Assembly: GCA_020633125.1 (NCBI GenBank)
Contig: JACKEH010000070.1
Coordinates: 1 to 20,870, forward strand
Source: Sandaracinus sp.
GTDB lineage: Bacteria; Myxococcota_A; Polyangia; Polyangiales; Houyiibacteriaceae
Reading direction: 5' to 3'
Length of the DNA: 20,870 nt
Positions 14,831 through 20,870 of the stretch are shown here, one piece after another. Within the stretch, counting starts at the first letter, position 1, and each line of letters begins with the position of its first letter. The notes below the pieces were generated by a model that was given only the letters and a program-made list of their open reading frames with translations, was not told the DNA's origin and did not search any database. Position numbers and translations under genes: made by a program.

Positions 14831-16714
14831 TCACTCGAGGTCGACGCGCACCCGCGCCACGTCGTCGACCGGGACCACGACACGCACCGTCTGCGCACGC
14901 CCCGACGCGGGAACGACGCGCAACGTCGTCGGTCCCGCCGGAAGCTCGAAGCGCCCGGGCGTCACGCCCAAACGATGCGAGCCGACGAAGACCTCGCCCC
15001 ACCCGCCGGTCGCCGTGACCGCGACCGTGCCACGTCCCGCCGGCCGCGCGACGACGCGGGAGACACGCCGCGTGCTGCGTCGTGGCGTGCGTGATTCCTC
15101 GGCGACCGAAGGCTCCGCAGGCGCCTCGGCCACTGGGTTCGCCACCGGCGCGACCGGCGCGGGCGCGGGCGTCAGCGGAAGCCGCGACGGCGTGGGCGCC
15201 GCGACCGGCATCGGCGTCGGCGCGCTCAGACGCCCGACCGCGAACGCCGCCCCACCCACGACGAGCGCGAGCAGAAGCCACACGAGCGGACGACGCGAAG
15301 GACGCTGCGCCTGGGGGACGTCTGCCGTCGTCTGCGCGTCGAAGAGCGAGAGGTCCAAACCGACCGGCAACACCGGCGTGGCGGGCGCGGTGCTCGGCGG
15401 CGTCTCGTCGACCACCGTCTCGTCCGAGAAATGCTCGTCCGGCCTCGGAGGCGGCGGAGGGGCCGAAGACAGCGACGCCGACACGACCACCGGCGGAGGC
15501 ACCGAGAAGTCCGCGGCGGGCAACGGCACGGTCGCGTCGGGATCGGAGTCGTCGTCCGCCGCCGCCCCCGCGACCGGCGCCAGCCGCTGCTCGCTGATCT
15601 CGGACGAGTCGAGCTCCAACGAGGTCACGAGCGAGGTCGCGAACCCCGCCTCTTCGGCCAGCGCCCAGAGCTGCCGATAGCGGGCCCGCGCACGCTCCGG
15701 CAAGAGCGCGTGCATGTACGCGCCGACCTCGTGCACCCCCATCGGCACCCGAAGCCGCCGCAGCTCCTCTTCGAGGCCGAGCGCCAGCTCGAGCGCGCTC
15801 GCCGGCCGGCCTTCGGCCTCTCGGCTCAGGCACCGATGCACGAGCGTCGCAAGCCGAGGCGACACCCACGGCGCCTTCTCGCGAAGCGCGGGGATCGGGT
15901 CGCGCACGATGGCGTCGACCAACGCGACCTCGTCCTTCTGCGGAAAGAGGCGACGCTTCGCGAGCATCTCCCAGAGCACGACCCCCAACGACCAGAGGTC
16001 CGCGCGTCGGTCGAGCGCTCGTCCTCGAAGATGCTCCGGCGAGGCGAAGGGCACGTGCCCCTTGAAGACGCCGTGTTGCGTCGTGTGGAGCTTTCGCGCC
16101 GCCTTCGCGATGCCGAAGTCCACGACCTTCACGTGCCCGGTGAAGAGCACGAAGAGGTTCGCGGGCGCCACGTCGCGGTGCACGATCTCGAGTGGGCGCC
16201 CCCTCGCGTCGAGCGCTTCATGGGCCGCGTGAAGCCCGTGCGCCGCGTCGGCCAACACCCGAAGGACGAACGCGACGTCCTCCGGCTTCGGCGCGCCGTG
16301 CACGCGGCCGTACGCGCGCCGCACTTCGGAGAGCGGCTCCCCGAGCAGGTAGTCCATCCCGAGGAAGTACGTGCCGTCCTCGGTGCGACCGAAGTCGAGC
16401 GGCGCGCAGACGTTCGCGTGATCGATCGCCGACGCGACCCGGGCCTCGTCGAGGAACATCGCGACGAGCTCCGGCTCGCTGGCCAGGTGATCGTGGATGC
16501 GCTTGATCGCGACGAATCGTCCGAAGCCCGCGGCGCCTTCGAGACGCGCCAGGTAGACGGTCGCGAACCCACCCGCGCCGAGCTTCGCGAGAATGCGGTA
16601 TCGACCGATGCGCTCGGGCGCGCCCTCCCGCAGCGCGGCGAGCTCCGGAACCGCGGCGCGGTCCTCGAGCATCGTCTCGTCGACGACCTCGCGCTCGACC
16701 GAGGGCTCGCTCAT
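14831..16714 (-). CDS. Membrane-anchored Ser/Thr protein kinase with C-terminal PEGA domain
   Basis: 627 residues; the ATG at 16714 overlaps the upstream stop (ATGA). The kinase domain spans about 39-320: Gly loop LGAGGFATVY (45-54), VAIK with K71, helix-C E90 (FLDEARVASAIDHANV), catalytic loop HRDVAPANL (H179, D181, N186), DFG 199-201, SPE at 225-227 in place of APE, and RADLWSLGVVLWEM. It should phosphorylate Ser/Thr in the cytoplasm. The usual Lys after HRD (HRDxK) is A183; myxobacterial kinases often have Ser there. An acidic, Pro-rich linker (380-470), one TM helix (about 476-495) and a second Pro-rich linker lead to a PEGA domain at 562-627 (GGWGEVFVGSHRLGVTPG), probably periplasmic and sensing. 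Substrates are unknown. Confidence 0.93.
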   Translation of the reverse strand: MSEPSVEREVVDETMLEDRAAVPELAALREGAPERIGRYRILAKLGAGGFATVYLARLEGAAGFGRFVAIKRIHDHLASEPELVAMFLDEARVASAIDHANVCAPLDFGRTEDGTYFLGMDYLLGEPLSEVRRAYGRVHGAPKPEDVAFVLRVLADAAHGLHAAHEALDARGRPLEIVHRDVAPANLFVLFTGHVKVVDFGIAKAARKLHTTQHGVFKGHVPFASPEHLRGRALDRRADLWSLGVVLWEMLAKRRLFPQKDEVALVDAIVRDPIPALREKAPWVSPRLATLVHRCLSREAEGRPASALELALGLEEELRRLRVPMGVHEVGAYMHALLPERARARYRQLWALAEEAGFATSLVTSLELDSSEISEQRLAPVAGAAADDDSDPDATVPLPAADFSVPPPVVVSASLSSAPPPPPRPDEHFSDETVVDETPPSTAPATPVLPVGLDLSLFDAQTTADVPQAQRPSRRPLVWLLLALVVGGAAFAVGRLSAPTPMPVAAPTPSRLPLTPAPAPVAPVANPVAEAPAEPSVAEESRTPRRSTRRVSRVVARPAGRGTVAVTATGGWGEVFVGSHRLGVTPGRFELPAGPTTLRVVPASGRAQTVRVVVPVDDVARVRVDLE

Positions 16715-17472
16715 GGCTGCGGTCCCACCAGCACCGCGCCCGAGGATTCCTCTCGCAGCGCGAACGACAAACCGACGCCGACCGCCATCGCCACGACGAC
16801 GACCACGCTCACCGAGATCAACGCACGACGAGCACGGCGGTTCGGCGAAGGTGCGGCCACGGTGAGCGCACCACTCGGCATCACCTCGGCCGTGTGTCGA
16901 CGCTCGCCGAGCACGGCGCCGCCCGGACCGATCGCGGTCACGACGAGCGAATAGCTCCCGCCCTCCCGACTCCGCACCCGCGCGCGAAGCCCTTCGCTGC
17001 TCGTGCGCTGCCCCCCGCCTTCGAGGGTGAGCTCGTAGGTCCGCGCGAGGCCTTCGACGTCGTTCGCGATGACGATGGCGATCACGTCGTCGCCCTCGCG
17101 CCTCACCTCGAAGCGCGCGTCGAAGGGCTCCACGGTGGTTCGCAGATCCTCCCAACGCGCGCGCACGTCGGGCGGGGTCTCCGCGGCCAACACCCGGTTC
17201 GGCTGCAGCGCGGCCAACTGACGCAGCGCGAGGTCGTGCACCTCGCGGTCCTGCAACGCGAACGCCGCGAGCGCCCGCAGCTCGAGCGCATCGGCCACCT
17301 GCCGCACCGAGAGCCGGCTCGCCTCGAAGGTCTGGTCCAACGCGTCGAGCGCCGCCTCGAAACGTGCGTCCTCGTACGCCGCTCGGGCCTCGTTCACGGT
17401 TTGCGCGCGCGCGAAGCCGACGTGCACCGTGGAAACGAGCACGAAGAGGCTCAGCCAAGGGCCCGCGCGCAT
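16711..17472 (-). CDS. Secreted/membrane-tethered helical protein paired with the kinase
   Basis: 253 residues using ATG 17472, which gives a signal peptide (MRAGPWLSLFVLVSTVHVGFARA, cleavage likely before Q24). Residues 25-110 are TPR-like helices (ARAAYEDARFEAALDALDQ, DALELRALAAFALQDREVHD, LALRQLAALQPNRV). Residues 115-195 are beta-rich and Ig-like (FEVRREGDDVIAIVI, GGSYSLVVTAIGPGG). A TM helix lies at about 217-239, with a short C-terminal tail. The probable topology is a periplasmic domain with a C-terminal anchor. It overlaps the kinase start by 4 nt, so it may be a partner or sensor for that kinase (inference). GTG 17505 would add 11 residues but lies inside the predicted -35 box, so it is disfavoured. 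Confidence 0.75.
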   Translation of the reverse strand: MRAGPWLSLFVLVSTVHVGFARAQTVNEARAAYEDARFEAALDALDQTFEASRLSVRQVADALELRALAAFALQDREVHDLALRQLAALQPNRVLAAETPPDVRARWEDLRTTVEPFDARFEVRREGDDVIAIVIANDVEGLARTYELTLEGGGQRTSSEGLRARVRSREGGSYSLVVTAIGPGGAVLGERRHTAEVMPSGALTVAAPSPNRRARRALISVSVVVVVAMAVGVGLSFALREESSGAVLVGPQP

Positions 17473-17478
17473 CCCCCT

Positions 17479-17507
17479 AGAATGGCCCAGCGTGAGGGCG
17501 GTCACAA
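17479..17507 (-). promoter_or_regulatory. Candidate promoter of the kinase operon
   Basis: On the minus strand: TTGTGA (17507-17502), a 17-nt spacer and CATTCT (17484-17479). The hexamer ends 6 nt before ATG 17472. It predicts a leaderless transcript and decides the start in favour of 17472. Confidence 0.5.
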
Positions 17508-17553
17508 GCGCCGCGAAAGCCGCGTGCGGTCACGCGAACGACGGAGACGAAGA

Positions 17554-17573
17554 AGGCCGCCCGAAGGCGGCCT
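17554..17573 (-). terminator. Intrinsic terminator of the Cys-repeat lipoprotein gene
   Basis: An 8-bp perfect stem AGGCCGCC/GGCGGCCT, read on the minus strand with a TTCG tetraloop, followed by T-rich TTCTTCGTC. It lies 58 nt past the stop at 17631. A second stem, CGGAGGTC/GACCTCCG with a 15-nt loop (17586-17616), lies between. This is the best classical terminator in the window. Confidence 0.75.
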
Positions 17574-17630
17574 CGTTCGTCGGCGCGGAGGTCGTTCCGA
17601 AGGTCGTGGACCTCCGAGCGCCGATGGCGA

Positions 17631-18620
17631 TCAGCGGCAGATGGCGTTGACGCAGCGCTCGCCCGCGTCGCAATCCGCCGCGGTCTCACACTCGGGGTTC
17701 GACTCCGCCGTCGTGTAACAGAGCATCTCGCTGCACACGGTGAGGCTGACGTCGGTCATCATGCACTCGGTCGCGGTACCGGCCGGGCAAGGCGTGCGGC
17801 ATGCGCCGTCGATGCAGCGGCTGCCCATGGCGCAGTCGTCGTCGCTCGAGCAGAAGGGGTCACGCTGCCAGCGGGGGCGGCAGAAGCCGTCGTCCGCACA
17901 GTAGTCGTTGGCGTTCTCGCAGCCGGTCGCACGGCAGTCCTGAAGGCAACGACCGTCGACGCAACGCTCGCCCGTCTCGCACTGCGAGGAGGTCGTGCAT
18001 TCGCCGGGGTTCGGCACACAGAAGCCGCCCTGGCACACGGTGCCCGAGCCGCACTGCGCGTCGGAGCCGCAGATGTTCACGCAGCCGCCGTTCACGCACG
18101 CACGGCCGGGGCCGCACTCGTACTCGAACTGGCAGGTGTCGGCCGGCGCGCGACACGCCCCTTCGATGCAGAGCTCGCCGGCGGCGCAATCCGCGTCGGC
18201 CGAGCATCCGCCGGGCGTCGGGTCCACGCACACGCCGCGGAAGTCACAGACCTGACCGCCGGTGCAATCGCCGTCGGTGGTGCATTCGGTGCCGGGCGCG
18301 CAGGTCCCGTCGACACACTCTTCGCCGGCTTCGCAGTCGCCGTCGACGACGCACATGCCGGGCGGCGGATCTTCGGGGACACACGTGAAGGCCCGACAGA
18401 CCTCTCCGCGATCGCAGTCCGCGTCGTCGAAGCAGTCGTTGGGCTCGTCGCAGCGACCGCCGATGCACTCCAGACCGGAGTCGCAATCGAAGTCCCCGAC
18501 ACAAGCACACCCGCGACCTCCGTCGCAGCCGGGATCGACGTATCCATCGTCGGTCCACACGGGACAGCCGCCCAAGAAGGCGGCGAAAGGCAGAACGAAG
18601 TACAGGGCGCGAATCCGCAT
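17631..18620 (-). CDS. Cys-rich lipoprotein with Dickkopf-like four-Cys repeats
   Basis: 329 residues from ATG 18620, which has a strong GAGAGGAG ribosome site 7 nt upstream. The signal peptide MRIRALYFVLPFAAFLGGC ends in a lipobox (Cys19). The rest is about ten regular units of the form C-x(4-6)-C-x5-C-x4-C, for example ECTTDGDCTGGQVC and GCSADADCAAGELC, plus two irregular units (around CRATGCENANDYC and CMMTDVSLTVC). The units are rich in Asp and Gly (DxDC) and poor in hydrophobic residues, so each is probably held by two disulfides. The protein must be exported and oxidised. Such repeats are abundant on myxobacterial surfaces; adhesion or matrix roles are speculative. The 159 bp upstream hold no other feature. 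Confidence 0.85.
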   Translation of the reverse strand: MRIRALYFVLPFAAFLGGCPVWTDDGYVDPGCDGGRGCACVGDFDCDSGLECIGGRCDEPNDCFDDADCDRGEVCRAFTCVPEDPPPGMCVVDGDCEAGEECVDGTCAPGTECTTDGDCTGGQVCDFRGVCVDPTPGGCSADADCAAGELCIEGACRAPADTCQFEYECGPGRACVNGGCVNICGSDAQCGSGTVCQGGFCVPNPGECTTSSQCETGERCVDGRCLQDCRATGCENANDYCADDGFCRPRWQRDPFCSSDDDCAMGSRCIDGACRTPCPAGTATECMMTDVSLTVCSEMLCYTTAESNPECETAADCDAGERCVNAICR

Positions 18621-18627
18621 GGGGCGA

Positions 18628-18635
18628 CTCCTCTC
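18628..18635 (-). promoter_or_regulatory. Strong ribosome binding site of the Cys-repeat lipoprotein
   Basis: GAGAGGAG on the minus strand, 7 nt before ATG 18620. It fixes that start over an upstream in-frame ATG at 18743, and it is unusual here because most unit-heading genes have no visible Shine-Dalgarno sequence. Confidence 0.75.
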
Positions 18636-18779
18636 GATGACCTTCGGGCTCACGGCGGCAGGCGCTTTGCGATCATCGTGCCACGCGACCGCGGCACGCA
18701 AAACCCTCGAAATCGTGCCCCTCTCGGTCTGCATCAGGGCCAACGCGGCGCGATCTCTTCTCGGAGCGTGTACGTGGGT

Positions 18780-19319
18780 TCACGAGTCGTCGCGACCCAC
18801 CGCGTCGTCGGCGACGAAAGTCTCGTCCAACGCACCCAGCTTTCGGAGCGCTTCGTAGAGCACGATCGCGACCGCGTTCGACAGGTTCAGGCTCCGAACC
18901 GCCCCCATCGTCGGGATCGTCCAGATCCGATCCGGGTGCTTTTCCAGAATCGCCGGGTCCAGCCCGACCGACTCCTTGCCGAAGACCAGCGCGTCGCCCG
19001 GTTGGACGTCCATCTGCAGGTAGCTCGGGTGGTCCCCCGCCGCGAAGAGGTGGAGGCGTGCCTCCGGACGGGCGCCGACGAAATCGTCGAGGTCGGCGTG
19101 GGTGTGGAGGTCGACCAGCGGCCAATAGTCCAGCCCGGCACGGCGAACCGCCTGCTCGTCGATGCGAAACCCGAGCTTGCCCACGAGGTGCAAGGCGCTC
19201 TGGGTCGCGGCACAGGTCCGTGCCACCGAGCCGGTGTTGGGGGGAATCTCCGGCTCCACCAGCACGACGCGCAGGCGCGGTTCGAGCGGGCGGGCGCGCA
19301 GCTTGGGGCGCCGAGGCAT
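18780..19319 (-). CDS. trmL: tRNA (cytidine/uridine-34 2'-O)-methyltransferase TrmL
   Basis: 179 residues from ATG 19319. A SPOUT-class (trefoil-knot) methyltransferase that uses SAM to 2'-O-methylate wobble base 34 of certain leucine tRNAs. Motif 1 is LVEPEIPPNTGSVARTC (20-36), followed by LHLVGKLGF and the TrmL-type AGLDYW (61-66). Motif 2 is LVFGKESVGL (111-120), and motif 3 is the knot helix RSLNLSNAVAIVLYEAL (142-158). Length is slightly above the E. coli protein (157) because of a basic N-terminal extension MPRRPKLRAR and an acidic tail. The upstream 215-bp gap to the divergent outer-membrane gene holds no clear promoter for it. Confidence 0.92.
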   Translation of the reverse strand: MPRRPKLRARPLEPRLRVVLVEPEIPPNTGSVARTCAATQSALHLVGKLGFRIDEQAVRRAGLDYWPLVDLHTHADLDDFVGARPEARLHLFAAGDHPSYLQMDVQPGDALVFGKESVGLDPAILEKHPDRIWTIPTMGAVRSLNLSNAVAIVLYEALRKLGALDETFVADDAVGRDDS

Positions 19320-19522
19320 CGAGGGGTTGTGCCGACCCGCGGGCCAACGTGCCAGCCCCCGAGTCCCCGGTCTCCGTGATTTCTTTCGAATCCATGGAGC
19401 GGCGATCGTTCTTCCGAGGGTCTGTGCCCCAACGCACGTCGGGGCCCTCTGGAGCACGTCCCCGTCCGCGCAGACGGATCAGGACGAATGTTCGCGATCG
19501 CCCTTCGCACCGAACGCTGTGG

Positions 19523-19528
19523 TAGCGT
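19523..19528 (+). promoter_or_regulatory. -10-like hexamer before the outer-membrane protein gene
   Basis: TAGCGT ends 6 nt before GTG 19535, matching the placement at pilT (TAGCAT). No good -35 is seen at 16-18 nt. Confidence 0.35.
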
Positions 19529-19534
19529 GCGGCC

Positions 19535-20578
19535 GTGCGCCGCTTCTTCGTGCTCGCCCTCTGCCTCGGGTTCTGGGGTGCCGCTCCGGCCGCTGCCGAC
19601 GAGATGGACCTCGCGCTCTCGCGCCTGCGTCTGCCCTCGGAGGACGGAACGCATTTCGTCCCCGACCAAGAAGGATGGCGTTGGTTGGTGGGCCAGCTCG
19701 GCTCGTCGATCACTCCGTCGCTCACGACCCCCGGCTCGTCGCTCGGCATGCGTGGCTTCGAGGTTCGACTCGAGACCTCCATCACGCCCCTGAGCAACCC
19801 GGACGATTGCGATCCCGCGACGGGTGACCGTTGTTATTGGCGCCGCGGCACGACGGGCGACGACGCGAGTCTCCCTGGCAGCGGCAACCGGTTTCAGTCG
19901 AACAACCACATCCTGACCCGCCTGCTCCTTCGAAAGGGGCTTCCCTACGGCGTCGAGCTCGCCGCTTCCGCGGGACGGCTCGCGCGCACGGACACCTGGG
20001 TTTGGGGTGGCGAGGTGAAGCTCTCCCTGCTCGAAGGGTTTCGCGAGAGCTGGCCGGCCCTCTTCCCCGACGTTGCCGTGCGTGGCTCGGTGGCGACGAT
20101 GACCGGCGAGAGCGAGCTCTCGTTGACGGTGGCCTCACTCGACCTCCTCGTCTCCAAGGACCTCGTCGCGGGCAACACGCTGACGCTGACGCCGCTCGTC
20201 GGCGTGCAGCTCTCGTGGATCTTCGCGGACAGCGAGGTCGTCGACCTCACCCCCGAGAACGACGCGTGGTCGAACTGCCAAGCGATCCCGGGTACGCCCT
20301 TCATCGAGGATCCTGCCAACCCCGGCCAGAACCTCGCGACGCGAACCCCCGCCTGCACCGGCAACGCGAGCGACTACAACAACCTCGCGCAGTTCGAACG
20401 CATTCGCGCGTTCCGTCCGCGCATGGCCCTCGGCCTCCAGGTTCGGTACCGACCGCTCGTGGTCACCGGCACGATTCACTGGGATCTGAAGACGCCGGAG
20501 TCGGCGGACTCGGCCGCGGGTGCCATCGGCGCGCCGCGCCAGTGGAACGTGGCGGTGTCGGCCGGACTCCGCTACTGA
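19535..20578 (+). CDS. Probable outer-membrane beta-barrel protein
   Basis: 347 residues from GTG 19535. The signal peptide MRRFFVLALCLGFWGAAPAAA is predicted to be cleaved before DEMD. The mature part has alternating hydrophobic/polar strands (GFEVRLETSITPL, GVELAASAGRLARTD, WVWGGEVKLSLLEG, TLTPLVGVQLSWIF, MALGLQVRYRPLVVTGTIHWDL). It ends WNVAVSAGLRY with a terminal aromatic, the usual BAM recognition signature. Four Cys in loops (DDCDPATGDRCYW; NCQAI...PACTG) may pair. No specific family is recognised. surE follows after 7 nt, so the two are probably co-transcribed. Confidence 0.75.
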   Translation: MRRFFVLALCLGFWGAAPAAADEMDLALSRLRLPSEDGTHFVPDQEGWRWLVGQLGSSITPSLTTPGSSLGMRGFEVRLETSITPLSNPDDCDPATGDRCYWRRGTTGDDASLPGSGNRFQSNNHILTRLLLRKGLPYGVELAASAGRLARTDTWVWGGEVKLSLLEGFRESWPALFPDVAVRGSVATMTGESELSLTVASLDLLVSKDLVAGNTLTLTPLVGVQLSWIFADSEVVDLTPENDAWSNCQAIPGTPFIEDPANPGQNLATRTPACTGNASDYNNLAQFERIRAFRPRMALGLQVRYRPLVVTGTIHWDLKTPESADSAAGAIGAPRQWNVAVSAGLRY

Positions 20579-20585
20579 GGCCCGC

Positions 20586-20870
20586 GTGCGACCCCTCGTC
20601 CTCCTCTGCAACGACGACGGCTACGACGCCGCCGGGCTGGTGGCCCTGCGCATGGCGCTACAGACGTTCGCCGACGTGATCACCGTCGCGCCGCATTCCG
20701 AGCAGAGCGCGCAGAGCCACGCGATCTCGTTGCATCGACCGCTTCGCCACTACCGCATCGCCGACGACGTGCATGCGATCGACGGCACCCCGGTGGACTG
20801 CGTGTACGTCGCGCTCTTCGGCAACGTCCTTCCGCGCAAGCCAGACCTCTGCGCGAGCGGCATCAACCTC
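20586..20870 (+). CDS. surE: 5'/3'-nucleotidase SurE (3' partial)
   Basis: 95 codons are visible from GTG 20586, and the gene runs off the window. GAGG, overlapping the previous stop, serves as a ribosome site 5 nt upstream. SurE is a metal-dependent nucleoside-monophosphate phosphatase linked to stationary-phase survival. Diagnostic residues are present: LCNDDGYDAAGL with metal ligands D10 and D11, the VAPHSEQSAQSHAISLHRPL block containing the ligand Ser (S41), DGTPVDCVYVAL, and SGIN with ligand N94 at the window edge. The family C-terminal dimerisation part is outside. In many proteobacteria surE neighbours pcm, nlpD or rpoS; here the upstream neighbour is an outer-membrane protein, and the downstream side is not visible. 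Confidence 0.93.
   Translation, partial: MRPLVLLCNDDGYDAAGLVALRMALQTFADVITVAPHSEQSAQSHAISLHRPLRHYRIADDVHAIDGTPVDCVYVALFGNVLPRKPDLCASGINL

Noticed and set aside
18621..18743. Longer start (ATG 18743) for the Cys-repeat lipoprotein
   Set aside because: It would bury the lipoprotein signal 41 residues in; ATG 18620 has a strong ribosome site and places the lipobox at residue 19.

Overview
The window is high-GC DNA (about 70% by eye), densely coding and with strong third-position GC. The protein types suggest a myxobacterium (Myxococcota, possibly a Sandaracinus/Polyangiales relative). These include a membrane-anchored Ser/Thr kinase with a PEGA tail, an orphan PEGA membrane protein, a PP2C phosphatase fused to a cyclic-nucleotide-binding domain, a lipoprotein made of Dickkopf-like Cys repeats, many small lipoproteins, and a PilT motor. 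The taxonomic placement is inference from gene content. No rRNA, tRNA, CRISPR array, transposase, phage gene or origin was found.

Layout. (1) 1-1831 (+): the 3' end of a PP2C/cNMP-binding protein overlaps by 4 nt a FecR-like lipoprotein, whose stop codon lies in an 83-nt-period tandem repeat (1825-1987). (2) 1997-7816 (-): a lipoprotein N-acetylmuramoyl-L-alanine amidase, glnD and a TPR lipoprotein (4-nt overlap with glnD) form a likely operon. A 59-residue one-helix membrane protein lies further downstream. (3) 7838-14764 (+): a YbjN/CesT-like protein, a 455-bp spacer holding three 99-bp tandem repeats, a PEGA membrane protein, the coupled run purM-purN-oxidoreductase-like protein, then pilT. 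(4) 14831-17472 (-): a two-gene operon of a membrane-tethered helical protein and a Ser/Thr kinase with a PEGA C-terminus. (5) 17631-19319 (-): a Cys-repeat lipoprotein with a clear terminator, preceded by the tRNA methyltransferase trmL. (6) 19535-20870 (+): a probable outer-membrane beta-barrel followed by surE, cut by the window end.

How the genes relate. The window is mostly housekeeping (purine synthesis, PII uridylylation, tRNA modification, wall hydrolysis, pilus retraction) mixed with envelope and signalling proteins. Most adjacent same-strand genes within a unit overlap or abut (GTGA, ATGA, TGATG junctions), which implies translational coupling.

I do not see a clear-cut new defence or biosynthetic system. 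The observations most worth following are: a GlnD whose uridylyl-removing HD site has lost most metal ligands while the transferase site looks intact; an oxidoreductase-like protein lacking the expected FAD-binding glycines; the structured 99-bp repeat array; and a recurring TAnnnT hexamer 6-11 nt before start codons, suggesting widespread leaderless or near-leaderless transcription.
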